Assembly (NCBI GenBank): GCA_964404765.1
Contig: CAYOLL010000183.1
Span: 1 to 11,902, forward strand
Direction: 5' to 3'
From: CAYOLL01 sp964404765 [NCBI: uncultured Gemmatimonadota bacterium]
GTDB taxonomy: Bacteria; 4572-55
DNA: 11,902 bases
Position numbers and translations under genes: made by a program. A model generated the notes under the pieces. The model was not told the DNA's origin and did no database searches. It was given only the letters and a program-made list of their open reading frames with translations. Shown here piece after piece: positions 7,243 to 11,902 of this stretch. Numbering within the stretch: position 1 is the first letter of the stretch; each line of letters starts with the position of its first letter.

Positions 7243-7347
7243 CTCAAAAAGTGTTGGTAAAACCAAACCTTGCGAAGGTTAAACGTGCGGCGGATGCTAA
7301 TATTTTCAGGGCTTTACAAACTTACAGGCGGAAACCTTCGCAAGGTT
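7243..7347 (+). repeat. ~105-bp hairpin repeat, copy 2 (upstream of the M20 gene)
   Basis: This is the second copy of the element at 5985-6088, starting with the same CTCAAAAAGTGT and holding a 15-bp inverted repeat (AACCTTGCGAAGGTT and its complement). One base pair of the outer stem differs from copy 1 on both sides (C:G there, A:T here), which keeps pairing. It fills most of the 146-bp gap between the DUF4349 stop (7368) and the M20 start (7221). Confidence 0.88.
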
Positions 7348-7367
7348 AACCAACAGCTATTGAAAAG

Positions 7368-8222
7368 TTATAATCCAATGCGTTTGCGACGACGGCGCAG
7401 CCAGAAAATCCCCAGCCCGATCAAAATAAATAGCGGCAGACCGGCAATACCGAAATAGAGCAGACCGGTGAGCACGCCCAGCGCGTCGTCAAAGCCGTTT
7501 TTGATGGCCCGTTCCAGCCGATTCACAAAACCAGGACTACCGGAAACAAAGGCCGGATACGGTTCATGAAAATAAATGGTAATGGTTGACCAATCAATCT
7601 GATTTTGCAGAAATTTTTTACGGCCTTCCATTTGCTCGATGGCTCCGCGCGCCTCGTCTAATTGGGCTTCGACCTGCAAGATTTCCTCGACGGTCCTGGC
7701 GCGATCCAGAATATCCAGCAACCGCTTTTCGGTGCGATATTTATTGTTGAGACGGGCTTCCAGATCATAAAATTCTTCGCTGACATCGTCGGCTTTGACA
7801 TTTTCATTTTCGATTTTTTTGGCCAGTGTGCGCAGCGATTTCAGGGCAATATCGAAACGGGCAGAAGGGACGCGCAGAATGATATGGCCATCCTGCCGCT
7901 CCTGTTGGCGGTTGGAAATTTGGGTGTTAGCCACATAGCCTTCCTGGGCCAGGGCAAGTTGCTCCGTCTGGCGCAGAAACGAATCAACTCGGGCGATTTC
8001 CAGGGTTAGTTCGGCATTTTTGATGATTTTACGGGGTTGAAGGACGGATTGGGCGGGCTTGTCTGTCGTCACTTCGGTTTGGGCTTGCGCGTCGGCATAA
8101 GCAACATCGGACTGCCGGGTTGGTGTGGATGCAGGCGCTTCCGAGGTGTAATCGCTTTGTTTGGTGGCCATCTGGCCGCAGCCGGTGATAAGCATGAAGC
8201 CGATAAGTAGTAATTTGTTCAT
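7368..8222 (-). CDS. DUF4349 lipoprotein with C-terminal membrane anchor
   Basis: The 284-residue protein begins with a lipoprotein signal (MNKLLLIGFMLITGC, lipobox LITG/C with acylated Cys15). A low-complexity linker follows to about residue 60, then the DUF4349 core: KIIKNAELTLEI, EGYVANTQIS, GHIILRVPSARFD, a charged helical/coiled-coil stretch about 140-205 (ARTVEEILQVEAQLDEARG) and WSTITIYF. One transmembrane helix lies near 250-273, followed by a very basic tail (RRRRKR), so the protein would be lipid-anchored at one end and membrane-spanning at the other. DUF4349 proteins have no settled role; envelope function is inferred. GAGGA lies about 5 nt before the start. It follows the MacB-like permease on the same strand after 78 bp, so the two may be co-transcribed. 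Confidence 0.87.
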   Translation of the reverse strand: MNKLLLIGFMLITGCGQMATKQSDYTSEAPASTPTRQSDVAYADAQAQTEVTTDKPAQSVLQPRKIIKNAELTLEIARVDSFLRQTEQLALAQEGYVANTQISNRQQERQDGHIILRVPSARFDIALKSLRTLAKKIENENVKADDVSEEFYDLEARLNNKYRTEKRLLDILDRARTVEEILQVEAQLDEARGAIEQMEGRKKFLQNQIDWSTITIYFHEPYPAFVSGSPGFVNRLERAIKNGFDDALGVLTGLLYFGIAGLPLFILIGLGIFWLRRRRKRIGL

Positions 8223-8300
8223 AGAATCCTCGGGTTCGAGTGATTGGGTTGACGTGCTGGTTGTATTACCACAGGCCGGAGGATAAATTCCAAAAAACCT

Positions 8301-9551
8301 TTATTCGTAGCGCAGGGATTCTACCGGATCCATTGCCGCGGCACGGCGCGCCGGAAAGATGCCGGCCAGTAAACCAATCGCCGCCAGCACCCCAATGGTC
8401 ATCAGCATCAAGTTAACGTCCAGAATCGGTCGGCCCATGAATTGCATTGGCCCCATTTCGTTGGGATCAAACGGGATCATTCTTACGCCGGTAATGACCA
8501 GCCAGGAGAAGGTGAGCCCGATTCCGCCGCCCAAAAACGAGATCAACAGCGACTCAAACACGAATTGCCACAGGATATAGCTGCGCCGCGCCCCAATCGC
8601 CATTTTGATGCCGATTTCCCGCGTCCGCTCTTTGACGACGATATACATGACATTGGCCACGCCGACGCCGGCAATCAACAGTGTCAAAAAACCAATTGAA
8701 CCCAGAAACAGCGCCATACCAATGTTGATTGCACCCATCATTTTGCTTTCTTCAATCATATCCCACACATCTATGGCCCGCTCATCTGCGGGATCAAAGC
8801 CATATTTTCTGCCGAGAATACGCCGGGTTTCCTGGACAATGTGGGTGTGTTGCGCCGGGTCAAATGGTCGGACAACAATTGTATTCACATAAGGTTCGCC
8901 ATACAAAGTGCGGTAGGTTGTATAAGGAATGATAGCGCGGCGCTTGTCCGGGCCATTGTTCATGCTGGTTTGCATCTTTGGCTGCATCAGCCCGACCACG
9001 GTAAAAGGCACGCCGTCGATGTCGATAGGTTTGCCAATGGGGTCTTCTTCGCCAAACAGTTCTTTGGCAATTTCACTGCCGATGAACAATACTCGCCGTT
9101 GTCCGGTCACGTCCGGCCCGTTTAAAAAGCGGCCGCCGGCAATGGGATACATCATGCGCATTTCTTCAAATAAGGCATTCACGCCTTCGCAGTTTGTGGT
9201 GACGGTCACGCTTTTGTAATGCAAGGCCACTTCACGGGTATACTGCGGGCTGATCATGTCGATTTCCGGGATGGCCGTTTTCAGAATCCGCACATCCTCT
9301 TCATACATATGGATTTGGCGGCCAATTGCCAACCCATTATACACCATGCTGGTTTGCCCGTCAAAAAACATCATAATACCGTTACCGGAATTGACGGTAC
9401 CGGCCTCAAAACGATTGCCCATGCCCTTGCCAAAAGCCATTAGCAGGACAACAGCCACTGTGCCCCAGATTATAGCAAGAATGGTCAGAAAAGCGCGGGT
9501 TTTGTGCGCCATCAGGTCATAGTAGAATTCTTTTAAGAGTTCAAGCCACAT
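8301..9551 (-). CDS. ABC transporter permease, MacB/FtsX family
   Basis: The 416-residue protein has the four-helix layout of MacB-type permeases: a first transmembrane helix near 19-41 (AFLTILAIIWGTVAVVLLMAF), a large periplasmic MacB-PCD-like domain about 45-280, then the FtsX domain with helices near 282-305, 330-358 and 378-400. Hallmarks are VANVMYIVVKERTREIGIKMAIGA and a C-terminal FPARRAAAMDPVESLRYE. Such proteins do not form a channel for ions; they use cytoplasmic ATP hydrolysis to work on periplasmic substrates or lipoproteins. The partner ATPase is not adjacent on either side and must lie elsewhere. AAGGAAT precedes the ATG by about 5 nt. The lipoprotein downstream may be functionally linked; substrate unknown. 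Confidence 0.9.
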   Translation of the reverse strand: MWLELLKEFYYDLMAHKTRAFLTILAIIWGTVAVVLLMAFGKGMGNRFEAGTVNSGNGIMMFFDGQTSMVYNGLAIGRQIHMYEEDVRILKTAIPEIDMISPQYTREVALHYKSVTVTTNCEGVNALFEEMRMMYPIAGGRFLNGPDVTGQRRVLFIGSEIAKELFGEEDPIGKPIDIDGVPFTVVGLMQPKMQTSMNNGPDKRRAIIPYTTYRTLYGEPYVNTIVVRPFDPAQHTHIVQETRRILGRKYGFDPADERAIDVWDMIEESKMMGAINIGMALFLGSIGFLTLLIAGVGVANVMYIVVKERTREIGIKMAIGARRSYILWQFVFESLLISFLGGGIGLTFSWLVITGVRMIPFDPNEMGPMQFMGRPILDVNLMLMTIGVLAAIGLLAGIFPARRAAAMDPVESLRYE

Positions 9552-9608
9552 AAACTATTCCTTTCGGTCACTCGCTTGTTGAATGAACCAAAGCTCGGCG
9601 ATGTTCAT

Positions 9609-10361
9609 TTATTTCTCACGCTCAAGCGATTTGACGGCATTTTCCCGGAAATCGTCCAGCGACACAAATTGTTTATCGCAGGCGCTGGTCAGACGAGTCA
9701 CATCTTTACGCGGAAATTTGTCAAAGTCCTCATGCACCACATAGCTGCGGAATTTGGGAATTTGCTTTTGATATTCATGACAGCAGATCGCAGCCAGCCG
9801 TGCTTTGGCTATATCCTTCACCCCAAATAAATACACCGGATAGCCATTGGGATTGAATTGAAAATCGACTTCCAAATCATCCCGATTGGCAATAGGCAAC
9901 CCTTTTTTTTGCGGTTTATAGCTCTGAAGGCTACTGAAAATGAATTCTTCCAATTGGTCAAAAAACAAGCTTTCAATGACCTCGCGTTTGAAATACCGCA
10001 TGGACGATACTTTCCCAATCCCTTGCACAAATTGCAACAGCGTCGGGTAAAGATTTTCACTGTCGGCATAAACGAAAATATCCCCGTTTTCTTCCTTCAA
10101 ACCGTTTTCAGCCAGAATTTTTTGAAATATCTTTTCTTTATTTTCCGTATCGATTTCATAACTATACGACAAGCGCATCACAGCCATCGCATGGTCACAA
10201 ATTTTCCAGCGGCTTTCTGCTTTCTGGATATATGTTTCGATCATATCCCCGTCTTCATGAAAAAAGGGCAGAAACAGTTGCCATACTCCGGGTCTTTTTT
10301 CGCTGATCTTAATTCGCCCGTTGAATTGGGATTTCAAAATATTCATAATTTCTTCGTTCAT
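9609..10361 (-). CDS. DUF1828/DUF1829 domain protein
   Basis: The start is taken at the ATG at 10361 (MNEEIMNIL) because GGAG lies 7 nt upstream; the longer frame to 10421 would lack this. The 250-residue protein has an N-terminal DUF1828-like domain (about 1-95: GVWQLFLPFFHEDGDMIETY, WKICDHAMAVMRLSY, NGDIFVY) and a DUF1829-like C-terminal part (about 110-250: DDLEVDFQFNP, VYLFGVKDIAKARLA). Function is unknown; related genes occur in accessory regions, often beside small proteins. The stop of the upstream gene (10366-10368) lies within the ribosome binding region, 4 bp before this start, which points to translational coupling. With that gene it may form a two-gene toxin-antitoxin-like or defence unit; this is inference. 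Family placement is from recalled features. Confidence 0.75.
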   Translation of the reverse strand: MNEEIMNILKSQFNGRIKISEKRPGVWQLFLPFFHEDGDMIETYIQKAESRWKICDHAMAVMRLSYSYEIDTENKEKIFQKILAENGLKEENGDIFVYADSENLYPTLLQFVQGIGKVSSMRYFKREVIESLFFDQLEEFIFSSLQSYKPQKKGLPIANRDDLEVDFQFNPNGYPVYLFGVKDIAKARLAAICCHEYQKQIPKFRSYVVHEDFDKFPRKDVTRLTSACDKQFVSLDDFRENAVKSLEREK

Positions 10362-10365
10362 AACG

Positions 10366-10845
10366 TCACTCCGCAAATAGGGGCAGTTGGCTCTTCCCGG
10401 AAAAATAGCGTTCGATGTCATCCCGCTTCAAATGGATGTGCTTGACAAAGAAATGCAAGGCTTCCTCAAATGTGCCATATTGATCCGTCAGTTCAATATG
10501 GCAGTCGTCTTTCAGAGAATTTTCCATGGCGTCAGCCGTTATCTTATGGATGTGATAGTGCACATGATGCGGAAACAATTTATGTTCACCGTGCGGGCCA
10601 TTACAGCGTAAGATTTCATAGCTGCCTTTTTCTTGCTTCGGAACATAGATCAAACCAACGGAAAAATTTTCCGCAAACATCGCATTATATCGCCCGAATG
10701 CTTTGAAATAAAAGTCTTTATCCAAACTCTGCAACTCAAACGCAATGCGGTAATGACCCCGCTACGCTTTTAATTTGCCGGGCGGTTGAGCAATTTCTTT
10801 TTCACAAGTTAGCAGCTTTGTGATGAGTTCGTTGTCGAAATTCAT
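10366..10845 (-). pseudogene. Small protein gene interrupted by an in-frame amber codon (DUF6978/TumE-like, tentative)
   Basis: From the ATG at 10845 the frame runs 27 codons (MNFDNELITKLL..., ...PPGKLKA), meets TAG at 10764-10762, then continues without interruption in the same frame as RGHYRIAFELQSLDKDFYF to a TGA at 10366. Both sides look like one protein of about 159 residues; a change of one base (GAG or AAG to TAG) would explain the break. The downstream part could restart at a TTG at 10734, giving 122 residues. It contains ILRCNGPHGEHKLFPHHVHYHIHKI, a segment with a His-rich core resembling small partners of DUF1828 proteins and TumE-like toxins; this match is tentative. Its stop overlaps the ribosome binding region of the DUF1828 gene. 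It could be a nonsense mutant, a recoded gene or a sequencing error. Confidence 0.7.
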
Positions 10846-10935
10846 ACTGCTCTAAAATTCTCATCTTCGTAGTTTTGATTGGAGCTTTATGCTTGCAATC
10901 ACAGTTAAATCGGCGATATGAAAGGCAGACTATTT

Positions 10936-10969
10936 GCAATTTGCAAAAGAAACCAGCAATTTGCAAAAG
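10936..10969. promoter_or_regulatory. Two 14-bp direct repeats 20 bp apart (candidate activator sites)
   Basis: GCAATTTGCAAAAG occurs at 10936-10949 and 10956-10969, starts exactly 20 bp apart, about two helical turns. The core TTGCAA is self-complementary and recurs at 10893, 10934, 10941 and 10961. The repeats lie about 85-118 bp upstream of the -24/-12 promoter, a usual place for enhancer-binding proteins that activate sigma-54. The 10846-11127 gap holds no gene that I can support. Confidence 0.5.
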
Positions 10970-11053
10970 GATTAAATAAATAAAGAAATGGATGCGCGTT
11001 AATTAAATTGTATAACTGCATTAAGGGCAACGGATTAAAATATAACTTAAATG

Positions 11054-11068
11054 TGGCACAATTTTTGC
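11054..11068 (+). promoter_or_regulatory. Sigma-54 (-24/-12) promoter
   Basis: TGGCACAATTTTTGC matches the consensus TGGCAC-N5-TTGC exactly, with the invariant GG and GC at the right distance. It points toward the J-domain gene, whose ATG lies 60 bp downstream; transcription would begin near 11080. Transcription would then need an AAA+ activator, not visible in the window. Confidence 0.75.
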
Positions 11069-11127
11069 CTACTTCCTCGGTGTTACACTTCAAACGAAAT
11101 GACTCAATTGAACCGGGGGAGCAACCC

Positions 11128-11902
11128 ATGCCAATCAACAGTGTGCAATCGTCCGTAGAACCTGAATACACGTATGATAATGATAATACCGCTGAAGTAC
11201 TTTGGGCAAAAGTCTGTCGTTGCCTCGCTCAGCAAGAAATGGCGCAGACGCTTATTCTGTGCAACTCGATCATTGAGCATTGCGCTACATACAACAATGA
11301 GTCGGATAACGTCTATGCCAGCAACGCCTACTTTACGATACGTCAGCATCAGGAAAACGTGGATTTGCCGATCCGTGAAACATTGTATGTCGCCGGTGTC
11401 CTGGTCAAGCAGACCGTAGCTTATGCGTTCGATCCCAATTTATGGCAAGGTCAGGCGGCATTTTCGCTCTACGAAGGCTTGTGGGCTAAGCAGCCGAATC
11501 AATTTGGCGCAGTCCATATTTGCGATTATATGACGCTATTGCTTCATACCGGACGTTTTCATGACGTGAATTGTCTGCGGGATCAGCTAAAGCAAGGCTG
11601 CCCGAACATATTTTCCATCCGCGATGTCGAAGAGGTAGATGCATTTCTGCGAAAAATCGGCTTCATTCAAGTGAAATCCACAAGCACGCCACCGCCAAAA
11701 ACGCAAACCCGCGACCCAAAAATTGTCGGATATTATGACACATTATGCCTCCCCTATGGCGCAGATGCGGAAGCGGTTCGACAGGCCTGGAAAAAGCTAA
11801 GCAAAAAGTATCACCCGGATACAGGCGACCAGAGCAGGCCGGGAATGCAGCATGCCCTGGACACTATCATAAAAGAAATTAATACGGCACACCGTGCTCT
11901 GG
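11128..11902 (+). CDS. Protein with unrecognised N-terminal region and C-terminal J domain (partial)
   Basis: An ATG at 11128 preceded by GGGGGAG at about 6 nt opens a frame of 258 codons that runs off the right edge. Residues about 1-180 match nothing I recognise; they are acidic and look helical, with cysteines at 39, 41, 55 and 61. A proline-rich linker (STSTPPPKTQTRD, about 185-196) leads to a J domain from about 201: GYYDTLCLPYGADAEAV, helix II AWKKLSKKYHPDT with the HPD motif at 229-231, and helix III up to the end. J domains stimulate the ATPase of DnaK-type Hsp70s. Here the domain is internal or C-terminal rather than N-terminal as in DnaJ, so the N-terminal part may act as a client or location module (inference). 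A sigma-54 promoter drives it. Confidence 0.85.
   Translation, partial: MPINSVQSSVEPEYTYDNDNTAEVLWAKVCRCLAQQEMAQTLILCNSIIEHCATYNNESDNVYASNAYFTIRQHQENVDLPIRETLYVAGVLVKQTVAYAFDPNLWQGQAAFSLYEGLWAKQPNQFGAVHICDYMTLLLHTGRFHDVNCLRDQLKQGCPNIFSIRDVEEVDAFLRKIGFIQVKSTSTPPPKTQTRDPKIVGYYDTLCLPYGADAEAVRQAWKKLSKKYHPDTGDQSRPGMQHALDTIIKEINTAHRAL

Noticed and set aside
7222-7266. N-terminal extension of the M20 protein to an ATG at 7266
   Set aside because: The extra residues are mostly encoded by the hairpin repeat and family-like sequence starts at MNTTRLFDLL, so the ATG at 7221 is preferred.
5985-7347. Hairpin repeats as a CRISPR array
   Set aside because: Only two copies 1258 bp apart with a gene between them; no short regular spacers.
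10893-10966. TTGCAA repeats as replication-origin iterons
   Set aside because: Only four short copies and no replication initiator gene nearby; placement upstream of a sigma-54 promoter fits activator sites better.
10905-11349. Minus-strand frames across the sigma-54 region and the J-domain gene
   Set aside because: They overlap the promoter and the well-supported plus-strand gene, and lack domains or ribosome binding sites.

Overview
The window (11.9 kb, moderate GC) looks like part of a chromosome from a Gram-negative bacterium of the FCB group, most plausibly a Calditrichota/KSB1- or Ignavibacteria-like lineage. Reasons: a secreted protein ending in a 'PNPF...GVYFYRI...VLIR' type IX sorting domain, a neighbouring protein with an IPTL-CTERM-like tail, a DUF4349 lipoprotein, a -24/-12 (sigma-54) promoter, and several families of short structured repeats. 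The taxon is an inference from gene content; nothing here fixes it.

Layout. (1) 1-1188, minus: N-terminal 396 residues of a Ski2/HelY-like helicase whose catalytic motifs are all altered; it runs off the left edge. (2) 1189-1511: intergenic, with an intrinsic terminator and a 131-bp palindromic repeat. (3) 1512-4740, minus: a two-gene cell-surface unit, with a large T9SS-type cargo protein upstream and an IPTL-CTERM-like protein downstream. (4) 4894-6024, plus: o-succinylbenzoate synthase (menC, menaquinone synthesis), carrying a six-copy hexanucleotide repeat and a C-terminus supplied by an intergenic repeat. (5) 6097-7221, minus: an M20 metallohydrolase with a 43-codon in-frame insertion made of repeat DNA, bracketed by two direct copies of a ~105-bp hairpin repeat. 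(6) 7368-9551, minus: a DUF4349 lipoprotein and, upstream of it, a MacB/FtsX-type ABC permease. (7) 9609-10845, minus: a DUF1828/DUF1829 protein coupled to a small histidine-rich-motif protein whose reading frame is broken by an in-frame amber codon; together they resemble a toxin-antitoxin-like or defence-type pair. (8) 10846-11127: divergent intergenic region with direct repeats and a consensus sigma-54 promoter. (9) 11128 to the right edge, plus: a protein with an unrecognised N-terminal region and a C-terminal J domain.

How the parts relate. The surface pair is probably co-transcribed (55 bp apart). menC and the M20 gene converge on a hairpin repeat. The permease, DUF4349 and M20 genes share a strand but are separated by 78 bp and by a repeat, so a single operon is uncertain. 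The strongest theme is repeat DNA reshaping genes: one element family changed the menC C-terminus and lies just before the M20 start, and a different element was domesticated inside the M20 coding sequence. The least conventional genes are the motif-degenerate helicase and the sigma-54-driven J-domain protein.
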